A DNA stretch of 7,445 nucleotides, taken from assembly GCA_019245455.1 (NCBI GenBank), contig JAFARM010000204.1, positions 1 through 7,445 of the forward strand, written 5' to 3'. This stretch comes from Sphingomonadaceae bacterium (lineage in GTDB: Bacteria; Pseudomonadota; Alphaproteobacteria; Sphingomonadales; Sphingomonadaceae). This document shows, piece after piece, positions 1 to 5,240 of this stretch. Both the position numbers and the translations under genes were made by a program. Each line of letters opens with the position of its first letter. Position 1 is the stretch's first letter. The notes beneath the pieces were generated by a model that searched no databases, had not been told where the DNA came from, and saw nothing but the letters and a program-made list of their open reading frames with translations.

Positions 1-473
1 GTGTTCTGCAACCGCGGATGCTTCTCCGTCAGCCGGTCGAAGCGCTCGACGAGCGTCGCCCAGGCCTCGATGATCGCAGGCGGCGGATCACCCCAAGAGC
101 CGGTGTCGCGCTTGCCGCGCCCGACCGAGCGGCCGTGCGGAACAGCCTGCTCGATGGCCGAACGGCTGTTCTCGAGATTATCCGGAAGGTCACTCGCCAT
201 CAGCGACGTGCGCGCCGCCATCATGCCGCAGCCGATGTCCACGCCGACCGCGGCCGGAATGACCGCGCCCTTGGTCGGGATCACCGAACCGACGGTCGCA
301 CCGATGCCGATGTGGACGTCAGGCATGACCGCGACGTGCTTGAACACGAACGGCATCTGCGCCGCGCGGGTAAGCTGGCTGCGTGCGCCGTCTTCGACCG
401 GTACACCGCGGGTCCACATCTTGATCGGCACGCCGCCTTCGACGTGCTGGTAGTCGAACATTGCCTCGGTCAT
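1..473 (-). CDS. rtcB: RtcB RNA-splicing ligase, N-terminal part (runs off the window)
   Basis: RtcB joins RNA 3'-phosphate or 2',3'-cyclic phosphate ends to 5'-OH ends, using GTP and Mn2+, and repairs broken RNAs such as cleaved tRNAs. About 157 codons are visible. They match the family closely: KMWTRGVPVE near residue 18, MPDVHIG near 50, GSVIPTKGA near 62 and GVDIGCGMM at 77-85, which carries the metal-binding Asp79 and Cys82, then VPHGRSVGRGKRD. The guanylated histidine of the family lies further C-terminal, outside the window. The start ATG (473-471) has a strong GGGAGG site 5 nt upstream; a second in-frame ATG four codons on is less well placed. It is the last visible gene of the minus-strand operon, 26 nt after the fifth Y RNA. 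Whether rtcA follows cannot be seen. The identification is firm; co-transcription with rsr is inferred from the tight spacing. Confidence 0.97.
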   Translation of the reverse strand, partial: MTEAMFDYQHVEGGVPIKMWTRGVPVEDGARSQLTRAAQMPFVFKHVAVMPDVHIGIGATVGSVIPTKGAVIPAAVGVDIGCGMMAARTSLMASDLPDNLENSRSAIEQAVPHGRSVGRGKRDTGSWGDPPPAIIEAWATLVERFDRLTEKHPRLQN

Positions 474-499
474 CGCGACCTCCCTTGGTTCATCATGGT

Positions 500-625
500 G
501 CCGGCGACGAGCAGTGACGAGACATTTCCCCTGAGCTATCCGGTCTCCCGGAGGCGGAGTTGGACCGCCGACCTGCTGCCTTGCGGCAGGCGCTCTGACC
601 TGTAGTCCCGCCGGCATTCGCCGAC
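500..625 (-). ncRNA. Y RNA unit 5 (tRNA-like module permuted within the D-loop)
   Basis: The outer stem pairs 625-618 with 507-500 (GTCGGCGA/TCGCCGGC, one wobble). The inner stem pairs 612-605 with 523-516. The enclosed part, read 5' to 3', is a D-stem 3' half GAGC (595-592), a hairpin CTGCC-GCAA-GGCAG (589-576) in the anticodon-arm position, a T-arm GGCGG/CCGCC (569-553), a shortened acceptor TCCGG-GAGA-CCGGA (552-539), TA, then the D-stem 5' half GCTC (536-533) and AGGGG. GAGC and GCTC pair perfectly, so the D-arm forms from the two ends of the module. Both hairpin caps are GNRA tetraloops. The T-loop is TCCAACT rather than TTCRANT; it keeps T54, C56 and A58 but has C at position 55. The RNA should fold but cannot be charged, having no free acceptor end. 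It lies just upstream of the rtcB ribosome binding site. Confidence 0.83.
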
Positions 626-637
626 TTAAACTTTGGT

Positions 638-741
638 GCTGGCGACGAGTCTTGGCGGGACGGCCCGGATTGCTCCGGCGCGGATTCGAACCGCTTGGCC
701 TTTCGGCCTCCACCGATGTAGTCCCGCCGGCATTCGCCAGC
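638..741 (-). ncRNA. Y RNA unit 4 (reduced module of three hairpins)
   Basis: The outer stem pairs 741-734 with 645-638 (GCTGGCGA/TCGCCAGC) and the inner stem pairs 728-721 with 661-654 (GGCGGGAC/GTCCCGCC), both perfect. Inside are three hairpins: GGCC-GAAA-GGCC (708-697), a T-arm GCGG-TTCGAAT-CCGC (694-680) and CCGGA-GCAA-TCCGG (678-665). The T-loop is canonical. Two of the hairpins are capped by GNRA tetraloops. By position, the first replaces the anticodon arm and the third replaces the acceptor stem. Unlike the other four units there is no recognisable D-arm; a short GGT/GCC helix (714-712 with 664-662) may take its place. At 104 nt it is the shortest unit. It may be a minimal effector module or a decaying copy, but intact stems argue that it is still folded. 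Confidence 0.8.
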
Positions 742-751
742 TTCGATGTGG

Positions 752-884
752 TCATGGCGACGAGTTAATGGACGGACATCCCTGTTCTACCGTTGAACTA
801 CGCACCGACAATGCCGGTGCGGCGGGACTCGAACCCGCATCTGGGGCGTGACAGGCCATGTAGTCCGTCAGGCATTCGCCATGA
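752..884 (-). ncRNA. Y RNA unit 3 (tRNA-like module permuted at the anticodon loop)
   Basis: The outer stem is a perfect 9-bp helix (884-876 with 760-752, TCATGGCGA/TCGCCATGA). The inner stem is a perfect 7-bp helix (869-863 with 777-771). Inside, in permuted order, lie a T-arm GCGGG-TTCGAGT-CCCGC (838-822), an acceptor strand CGCACCG (821-815), a 7-nt loop, the complementary acceptor strand CGGTGCG (807-801), TA, and a full D-arm GTTC-AACGGTA-GAAC (798-784) with invariant GG. This is the sequence of a tRNA, D-arm reminiscent of tRNA-Gly, cut open at the anticodon. Only about 3 bp of anticodon stem remain (782-780 with 845-843). There is no anticodon and no free 3' end, so it can mimic tRNA shape without decoding. 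Confidence 0.85.
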
Positions 885-894
885 TTATCTCGTC

Positions 895-1018
895 CACGGC
901 GACGAGTTGGTAGTGAAACAGCCTCATGCTCTACCCAACTGAGCTACTCGGCCAAAGCCGAGGGCGGATTCGAACCGCCGACCCTGAAGTCCGTGTAGTT
1001 CCACTGGCATTCGCCGTG
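895..1018 (-). ncRNA. Y RNA unit 2 (complete circularly permuted tRNA on a Ro60-type stem)
   Basis: This is the clearest unit. The outer stem pairs 1018-1011 with 902-895 (CACGGCGA/TCGCCGTG); the inner stem pairs 1005-998 with 919-912 with one wobble. The module reads: anticodon-stem 3' strand CTTCA (989-985), 5-nt variable loop GGGTC, T-arm GGCGG-TTCGAAT-CCGCC (979-963), acceptor 3' strand CTCGGC, a TTTG cap, acceptor 5' strand GCCGAG (952-947), TA, D-arm GCTC-AGTTGGGTA-GAGC (944-928), A, and anticodon-stem 5' strand TGAGG (926-922). TGAGG pairs with CTTCA. Rejoining the pieces gives a textbook elongator-type tRNA core with all expected lengths and the G18-G19 and T-loop residues. The anticodon loop is replaced by the Y stem and the acceptor end is sealed by the cap. 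Confidence 0.88.
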
Positions 1019-1029
1019 CGGTGTGCGCG

Positions 1030-1190
1030 GGGTCGTGGCGACGAGGAACGGTGAGACGGCGGTCCTTAAGCTACGTTCCAGCGGCGGGACTCGAACCCGC
1101 ATCTCCCATCTCGCCTCGCGGCTTTCCGGGCGCTCTACTCGTCGGACCTGTCTGCGGAGGATGTAGTCCCACCAGCATTCGCCACGACCC
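1030..1190 (-). ncRNA. Y RNA unit 1 (longest unit, module permuted within the D-loop)
   Basis: It starts 6 nt after the rsr stop codon. The outer stem is a perfect 12-bp helix (1190-1179 with 1041-1030), the longest of the array; the inner stem pairs 1173-1166 with 1057-1050 with one wobble. The module contains GTA-GAGC (1138-1132; D-loop 3' end and D-stem 3' half), a GC-rich anticodon-region segment whose pairing I cannot settle, a T-arm GCGGG-TTCGAGT-CCCGC (1100-1084), a very short acceptor (CG/CG, 1083-1074), TA, and the D-stem 5' half GCTT followed by AAGG (1071-1064). GCTT pairs with GAGC. An extra helix GGTCC/GGACC (1148-1144 with 1065-1061) could clamp the two D-loop ends. An alternative, unpermuted acceptor pairing 1146-1140 with 1083-1077 has one mismatch. 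At 161 nt it is about 30-55 nt longer than the others. Confidence 0.8.
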
Positions 1191-1196
1191 TGTTCT

Positions 1197-2744
1197 TCAT
1201 ACCTCCTGTTGCTTGATGATCTCGACCCAGTCGCGGGTTTCGCCCGAAGCGAAACGTGCAATCGTGTCGAACACGGCGTCGGAGAAGCCCCCGACGTTGA
1301 GGATGTCAGCCCGGCCCTGCGCCTGCGTCGTGCCGTACGGCTGGATGTCGATGCAGACGAGCCTAGCGTCGGGATTGCGGCGCTTCAGCCTGTTCCACTC
1401 CTCCATCGTCGCCGTCGACCCGCGCCGGGTGGCATCGACCCAGGACTGGTTATCCGAGACAATGACCACCAGGTCGACCGCCGCCCGCTCCGCATTCAGC
1501 ATCGCCAGCGGCGCCGAGACGTTGGTCCCGCCGCCACCGACCGCCGCCAGCTTCGCCGCGTTGACGGCGACACGGGCATTGCGCTCAAGCTTCAGCCTTA
1601 CGACCGTCTGTTCGAACGGCAGGACGCGCGCATCGCGGTTGCTCCGCAGCATCGCCGCCGCGACCAGGGCCGCGACATCGATACACCGGACCTTCGACGA
1701 GGCGCCCTTGCGGTAGCCCGTCGCCGGTGAACCCATCGACCCCGACACGTCGGGGCAGACGACGATCCGTCCCGGTACCTTCGGCACGCCGCGGAGCGAC
1801 AGCTCCAGCGCCGCCTCCAGCGCCGCCTGGACCTTGAGCGGCACGCCGTCGCTCGCTTGCCCGAGCGCCACCATGAGCTGGTAGGGTAAAGGCCGAACGG
1901 CTCGAAGCGCGTCGCGATCGGTCAGGCGAGCAACGACCAAGTCGGTGACCCCGTCCACGTCGTAGGCACCCTTGCGGGCCAGCGTGTTCAGGTTCATCCG
2001 AAGCGCCTGCCACCCGATCCGCCCGGCGAGCTCGCCCCACTGTGCCGCGGTCAGCGGGCACTGGGTGAGCCATTCGAAGGGCACCGGCGGCAGCGGCAGC
2101 GTGCCGTCCGCCTTCCACGCTTCGAACGCGACGATCTCGGCGGGCAGTGCGGCGACGTCGTAGGGACGCCCGATCAGCCAACCATAGAAGGCCTTCCGCG
2201 CGGCATCGGCCGGCTTGGGGTGGACCATCCGGACGACATCGGCGAGGCTCGGATCGTTGCCCGTCGCTGCGCTCATCAGCTGTGCCAGTGACGCCTGCTC
2301 CAGCCACTGCTGAACCAGCCGCTTCGGACGCGTGCCGAGCGAGGTCCGCCCGATCTGCCCGGAGCGCATGATCTGCACGAAGGTGCGCAGCATCCGCCCG
2401 TTGTCGATCACGCGTCCGAACACTGACACCGCCAGATCCGGCTCGGCGATGGTGAGGTACGCCGCCAGCAACGCCGGCACGTCCTTCATCGCTGCCGACT
2501 TGCGCGAGTAGATCGTCGCCTGCGCAACGAAATACGGATCGGCAGCCTTAGCCGCATCCAGCACATCGGCGAGCTGCATCTCGGCAGCGCCGTAGAACGT
2601 GTCGGACAGCGTACCCGTCGCCGCCAACTGCGCCAGCTTGGCCTCCGGACCATAAGCATAGGCCGGGGCACCCTCCCGGTTGCGGGTGTCGGCCTGCGGC
2701 AACAGCTTGGCGACAGCGCTAGCGAAAGGACCTTTGTTGGCCAT
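1197..2744 (-). CDS. rsr: Ro60-family TROVE / vWA RNA-binding protein (Rsr)
   Basis: This 515-residue protein is the bacterial homologue of the Ro60 autoantigen, a ring-shaped HEAT-repeat protein that binds Y RNAs on its outer surface and the ends of defective RNAs in its central hole. Known partners in other bacteria include exonucleases such as PNPase. The TROVE ring occupies roughly residues 20-325 (for example YSRKSAAMKDVPALLAAY near 79-96 and NLNTLARKGAYD near 251-262). A von Willebrand A domain follows, with an intact metal-ion-dependent adhesion site: DVSGS (332-336), Thr407 in GGGGTNVS and Asp431 in VSDNQSW. Length is typical of the family. The start ATG (2744) has AAGGAG 7 nt upstream, and the CCA of a tRNA-like gene ends 17 nt before it. 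The stop is followed almost at once by the Y RNA array. Cytoplasmic; co-expression with rtcB under RtcR/sigma-54 is inferred. Confidence 0.96.
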   Translation of the reverse strand: MANKGPFASAVAKLLPQADTRNREGAPAYAYGPEAKLAQLAATGTLSDTFYGAAEMQLADVLDAAKAADPYFVAQATIYSRKSAAMKDVPALLAAYLTIAEPDLAVSVFGRVIDNGRMLRTFVQIMRSGQIGRTSLGTRPKRLVQQWLEQASLAQLMSAATGNDPSLADVVRMVHPKPADAARKAFYGWLIGRPYDVAALPAEIVAFEAWKADGTLPLPPVPFEWLTQCPLTAAQWGELAGRIGWQALRMNLNTLARKGAYDVDGVTDLVVARLTDRDALRAVRPLPYQLMVALGQASDGVPLKVQAALEAALELSLRGVPKVPGRIVVCPDVSGSMGSPATGYRKGASSKVRCIDVAALVAAAMLRSNRDARVLPFEQTVVRLKLERNARVAVNAAKLAAVGGGGTNVSAPLAMLNAERAAVDLVVIVSDNQSWVDATRRGSTATMEEWNRLKRRNPDARLVCIDIQPYGTTQAQGRADILNVGGFSDAVFDTIARFASGETRDWVEIIKQQEV

Positions 2745-2761
2745 CGTCCAACTCCTTCAAC

Positions 2762-2839
2762 TGGTCAGGGTGGCAGGATACGAACCTGCGACCCCCGGCT
2801 TCCAAGGCCGGTGCTCTGCGCAGCCTGAGCTACACCCTG
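2762..2839 (-). tRNA. tRNA-Pro(TGG)-like RNA with unusual core residues
   Basis: A cloverleaf folds fully: acceptor CAGGGTG/CACCCTG (2839-2833 with 2772-2766), D-stem GCTC/GAGC, anticodon stem CCGGC/GCCGG with loop CTTGGAA (2806-2800), variable GGGTC, T-stem GCAGG/CCTGC, discriminator A and an encoded CCA ending at 2762. The anticodon is TGG (proline); C1-G72 and A73 also fit proline. However, the 10-nt D-loop AGGCTGCGCA lacks the G18-G19 pair (G19 aligns with C), the T-loop TTCGTAT has T instead of A58, and position 37 is A rather than the G expected in proline tRNAs. All stems are intact. It sits in the leader of the rsr operon, downstream of the sigma-54 promoter, so it should be made only when RtcR is active. 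It may be a specialised tRNA, a sensor or decoy substrate for RNA repair, or a poorly functional tRNA. Confidence 0.8.
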
Positions 2840-2849
2840 CTGATCTTTT

Positions 2850-2877
2850 GGGGCGGCTGGCCCATTCCAGCCGCCCC
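2850..2877 (-). other. Perfect 11-bp hairpin in the rsr operon leader
   Basis: GGGGCGGCTGG (2877-2867 on the minus strand) pairs perfectly with its complement (2860-2850) across a 6-nt loop. It lies between the expected sigma-54 start site and the tRNA-like gene, ending 10 nt before the latter. In the operon's direction it is followed by AAAAG, and on the plus strand by CGAAC, so it is not an intrinsic terminator for either. It could protect the 5' end or guide processing of the tRNA-like RNA; the role is unknown. Confidence 0.55.
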
Positions 2878-2932
2878 GAACCATTCCGCTATCGGGAAGG
2901 CCGAAATATCGCCCGCCCGATATAAGACGCTG

Positions 2933-2949
2933 TGCAGGAGGCGTGCCAA
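2933..2949 (-). promoter_or_regulatory. Sigma-54 (-24/-12) promoter for the tRNA-like / rsr / Y RNA / rtcB operon
   Basis: The minus strand reads TTGGCACGCCTCCTGCA, with the invariant GG (2947-2946) and GC (2935-2934) separated by exactly 10 nt, close to the consensus TGGCACG-N4-TTGCA. The start site should fall near 2922, giving a leader of about 80 nt before the tRNA-like gene. The promoter lies in the divergent gap facing away from rtcR, whose product carries the sigma-54-contacting GAFTGA loop. Other bacteria regulate rtcB operons in the same way. Confidence 0.88.
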
Positions 2950-2966
2950 GCCGGCTGCTGTGGGAA

Positions 2967-2988
2967 TGTGATAATCACAACAAGTTGT
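2967..2988. promoter_or_regulatory. Overlapping inverted repeats, possible RtcR upstream activator site
   Basis: Two short perfect inverted repeats sit side by side: TGTGA-TAA-TCACA (2967-2979) and ACAAC-AA-GTTGT (2977-2988). They lie about 45-66 bp upstream of the predicted sigma-54 start, in otherwise noncoding, locally AT-rich DNA. Enhancer-binding proteins usually bind such repeats upstream of their promoters, though commonly somewhat further away. Assignment to RtcR is inference from position only. Confidence 0.4.
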
Positions 2989-3058
2989 TTTCATTCACTT
3001 GCTGAGCGCGTTCACCAACACGGAGGATCGATCGCGCACGGGTGCTTCGCTATAGCCC

Positions 3059-3085
3059 CAGCTAGTATCTTAGATTATCAGCTAG
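3059..3085. repeat. Direct repeat CAGCTAG upstream of the rtcR start
   Basis: CAGCTAG occurs at 3059-3065 and again at 3079-3085, 20 bp apart (about two helical turns), ending 3 nt before the rtcR start codon. Such spacing on one DNA face would suit a protein site controlling rtcR, for example autoregulation, but the repeats are short and may be chance. Confidence 0.3.
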
Positions 3086-3088
3086 GCA

Positions 3089-4681
3089 ATGAAGCCGCTA
3101 TGCGTCATTGGATTCCTCGGGTCGACACTCGACGCAAGCAAGTTCGGTCCCTCCCGATGGAGCAAGTGGCGGCCTTCGGTCGGCCTCACCATGCATCAGG
3201 ATCTGCGGGTCGATCGCTTCATCCTGCTTCACGGGTCGCCGCACCGCCGCCTTGCCGAGTATATCGCAGAGGACATCGCTTCGGTGTCGCCGGAGACGGC
3301 CGTCGAGATGCGGCTGCTGGACTTCAAGGACGCTTGGGATTTCGAGGAAGTCTACGGAAAGCTGCTCGATTTCGCGCGTGCTGAGCCGTTCGATCCCGAC
3401 GTCGAGGACTATCTGGTTCACATTACGACGGGCACCCACGTCGCGCAGATCTGCCTGTTCCTGCTCACGGAAGCTCGCTACCTGCCCGGACGCTTGCTTC
3501 AGACTCAGCCCGAGCGGGGCTCGCTCAACCCGGCAGGCACGTGGAACACGATCGATCTCGACCTCTCGCGCTACGACAGCATCGCCACGCGGTTCGCAGT
3601 GGCAAGCGCGGAGAGCACGTCGTTCCTCAAGTCCGGGATCGACACCCGCAACGCCGCCTTCAACCGCATGATCGACGAGATCGAGCGCGTGGCGCTCCGC
3701 TCGAAGGCGCCGATGCTCCTGACGGGGCCAACGGGCGCGGGGAAGAGCCAGCTCGCACGCCGCATCTATGAGCTCAAGCGTTCCAAGCATCAGGTCGCGG
3801 GGCAGTTCGTCGAAGTCAACTGCGCTACGCTGAGGGGCGACGGCGCGATGTCTGCGCTGTTCGGCCACCGCAAGGGAGCGTTCACGGGTGCGGTCGCCGA
3901 TCGGCCTGGGCTGCTCCGCGCCGCGGACAAGGGCACGTTGTTCCTCGACGAGATCGGCGAACTCGGGCTCGACGAGCAGGCGATGATCTTGCGTGCGATC
4001 GAGGACAAGAGGTTCCTTCCCGTGGGCGCGGACAAGGAGGCGGCGTCCGAGTTCCAGCTGATCGCAGGCACCAACCGCGACCTCGGCGATGCCGTCGCCG
4101 CCGGCAGGTTCCGCGACGACCTTTACGCGCGTCTCAACCTATGGACCTTCAAGCTTCCCGGGCTTGCTGATCGACGCGAGGACATCGAGCCCAACCTCGA
4201 CTACGAGCTCGACCGTTACGCAGCCCGCGAGGGAGACCACGCCAGCTTCAACAAGGAGGCGCGCCAGCGCTACCTGGCGTTCGCGACGGGGCCAGCCGCC
4301 AGGTGGACGGGCAACTTCCGCGACTTGGCCGCCAGCGTGACGCGCATGGCAACGCTGTCGCCGAAGGGGCGGATCGACATCGAATGTGTCGAGGCCGAGA
4401 TCGTGAGGCTCACGCATCTCTGGTCGGACCCGAGCGCTGACGGGGCTAACATTCTGGCCGGCGTCTTGCCCCTCGATGCGCTCGCCAACATCGATCCCTT
4501 CGACCGTGTTCAGCTCGCCGAAGTCGTTCGAGTGTGTCGTGCCAGTCGATCGCTTTCTGAGGCTGGCCGCTCGCTTTTCTCAGCATCCCGCGCGCGGCGG
4601 AGTACGTCCAACGATGCTGACCGCCTACGCAAGTACCTCGCACGCTTCGAGCTAGACTGGGCTGCCATCGCTCGGAGCTGA
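3089..4681 (+). CDS. rtcR: RtcR, CARF-domain sigma-54 activator of the RNA-repair operon
   Basis: RtcR is a bacterial enhancer-binding protein that activates sigma-54 transcription of rtcB operons when RNA is damaged. The 530-residue product matches E. coli RtcR (about 530 residues) along its length. Residues 1-180 form the CARF-type sensor domain (RWSKWRPS at 23-30, HITTGTHVAQI at 111-121). The AAA+ domain has Walker A GPTGAGKS (213-220), the sigma-54 contact loop GAFTGA (263-268), Walker B TLFLDEIGE (283-291), an arginine-finger region FRDDLYARL (341-349) and sensor II GNFRDL (409-413). A helix-turn-helix segment near 487-520 (SLSEAGRSLF, NDADRLRKYLARF) binds DNA. The start at 3089 aligns with the family N-terminus, although only a weak ribosome site precedes it. 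The ligand is thought to be an RNA end or fragment; nothing in the sequence fixes it. The gene is divergent from its presumed target operon. Confidence 0.97.
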   Translation: MKPLCVIGFLGSTLDASKFGPSRWSKWRPSVGLTMHQDLRVDRFILLHGSPHRRLAEYIAEDIASVSPETAVEMRLLDFKDAWDFEEVYGKLLDFARAEPFDPDVEDYLVHITTGTHVAQICLFLLTEARYLPGRLLQTQPERGSLNPAGTWNTIDLDLSRYDSIATRFAVASAESTSFLKSGIDTRNAAFNRMIDEIERVALRSKAPMLLTGPTGAGKSQLARRIYELKRSKHQVAGQFVEVNCATLRGDGAMSALFGHRKGAFTGAVADRPGLLRAADKGTLFLDEIGELGLDEQAMILRAIEDKRFLPVGADKEAASEFQLIAGTNRDLGDAVAAGRFRDDLYARLNLWTFKLPGLADRREDIEPNLDYELDRYAAREGDHASFNKEARQRYLAFATGPAARWTGNFRDLAASVTRMATLSPKGRIDIECVEAEIVRLTHLWSDPSADGANILAGVLPLDALANIDPFDRVQLAEVVRVCRASRSLSEAGRSLFSASRARRSTSNDADRLRKYLARFELDWAAIARS

Positions 4682-4813
4682 GATGGACCTACCGTCAACC
4701 GAAAGGCGAGGATGTAAACATCGGGTTGAGATGAATGGATGTCGGCTTCTGGTGCCGGCTCATCTACAGGAACGCGCTCGGCCCGTGGCTCGACGTCAGC
4801 AGAGGAGCAGTCG

Positions 4814-5182
4814 ATGGCGGACCTGCAGGTCATCACCGGCGATCCCAACGCCTTGGCCGCTGCGGTGGCCTGGGTTACCGGCGCGCTGCTCGGATCGGCT
4901 GCGACCACCATCGCGGTCCTTGCGGTGGCGGCCCTTGGTGCGCTGACCATGGCCGGCCGATTGCCGGCGTGCCGCGCGATCGCCACCGTGGTCGGCTGCG
5001 CCATCGTGTTTGCAGCCGGGTCGATCGCCGGCACGCTGACGGAGAGGCGTGCCATCCCGGTGAGCGATGGCACTCCCTCGGCTGCGGCCGCCGCGTACCC
5101 GCCTCCGGGCGCACAAGCCTACGATCCGTTCGCCGGTGCGGCGGTGCCGGTGCAGCGCGAGGCGCTGCCCCCGATCCACTGA
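4814..5182 (+). CDS. VirB2/TrbC-like small membrane protein (pilin family), isolated
   Basis: The 122-residue product has two hydrophobic segments (about residues 21-44 and 54-76) separated by a short polar turn with GRLPACR, then a Pro/Ala-rich tail. The pattern SGDPN-like start (TGDPNALAAAVAW), glycine-rich helices and the GR turn resembles short TrbC/VirB2 proteins, which form the pilus of type IV secretion or conjugation systems. I chose ATG 4814 because AGAGGAG stands 6 nt upstream; an earlier in-frame ATG at 4739 has no such site and would add a low-complexity leader. No virB3, virB4 or other transfer gene is visible, and the next segment is a broken RHS fragment, so it may be an orphan left from a mobile element. 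The 132-base gap before it, after rtcR, contains only small hairpins such as GATGT-AA-ACATC. Family assignment rests on pattern recognition and is moderate. Confidence 0.62.
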   Translation: MADLQVITGDPNALAAAVAWVTGALLGSAATTIAVLAVAALGALTMAGRLPACRAIATVVGCAIVFAAGSIAGTLTERRAIPVSDGTPSAAAAAYPPPGAQAYDPFAGAAVPVQREALPPIH

Positions 5183-5240
5183 GTTCAAGCGTCGCCGCGC
5201 CATGATGCCCGGCCGAGCGGATGAAGAGGGAGCGGACAGC

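Larger units (their letters stand above)
500..1190 (-). repeat. Tandem array of five Y RNA units between rsr and rtcB
   Basis: This stretch of about 690 bases holds no credible protein gene. Five units follow each other on the minus strand. Each begins with GGCGAATGCY, then a helix strand of 7-8 nt and TACA. Each ends with the matching helix strand, 8-10 nt finishing in CTCG, and TCGCC. GGCGAATG fits the GNCGAANG pattern I remember for Ro60-binding sites in bacterial Y RNAs. Inner helices differ but stay paired: GGTGGGAC/GTCTCACC, AGTGGAAC/GTTTCACT, GACGGAC/GTCCGTC, GGCGGGAC/GTCCCGCC and GGCGGGAC/GTCTCGTC. The outer helices also covary. Spacers between units are 10-12 nt, 6 nt after the rsr stop and 26 nt before rtcB, leaving no room for separate promoters or terminators. 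The pairing is seen directly; Ro60 binding is inferred from the adjacent rsr gene. Confidence 0.9.

Noticed and set aside
1077..1146. Ordinary (unpermuted) tRNA in Y RNA unit 1, with acceptor 1146-1140 pairing 1083-1077
   Set aside because: It has a mismatch, lacks the 5' half of the D-arm and any clear 7-nt anticodon loop, and leaves the 3' GCTT-AAGG D-arm segment unexplained.
500..1190. CRISPR-like array because of the recurring 20-22 nt block
   Set aside because: Repeat intervals are irregular (about 115-165 nt), the block is one strand of a helix whose partner recurs too, and the intervening sequence folds as tRNA-like modules.
1128..1200. A 21-codon frame starting with an ATG that overlaps the rsr stop codon, after GGAGGT
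   Set aside because: The ribosome-like site abuts the ATG with no spacing, and the frame runs into the paired stem of Y RNA unit 1.
18..1716. Several open frames on either strand across the rtcB start, the Y RNA array and rsr
   Set aside because: They overlap the structured RNA units or lie antisense to rtcB and rsr; their translations are Arg/Pro-rich or low complexity, match no family I know, and lack ribosome sites.
2850..2877. Intrinsic terminator
   Set aside because: Neither strand has a T-run after the hairpin; on the operon strand it is followed by AAAAG.
3046..3076. Sigma-70 promoter for rtcR (TTCGCT ... TAGATT)
   Set aside because: The spacing of 19 bp and weak boxes make it no better than chance; rtcR must have a promoter but I cannot place it.
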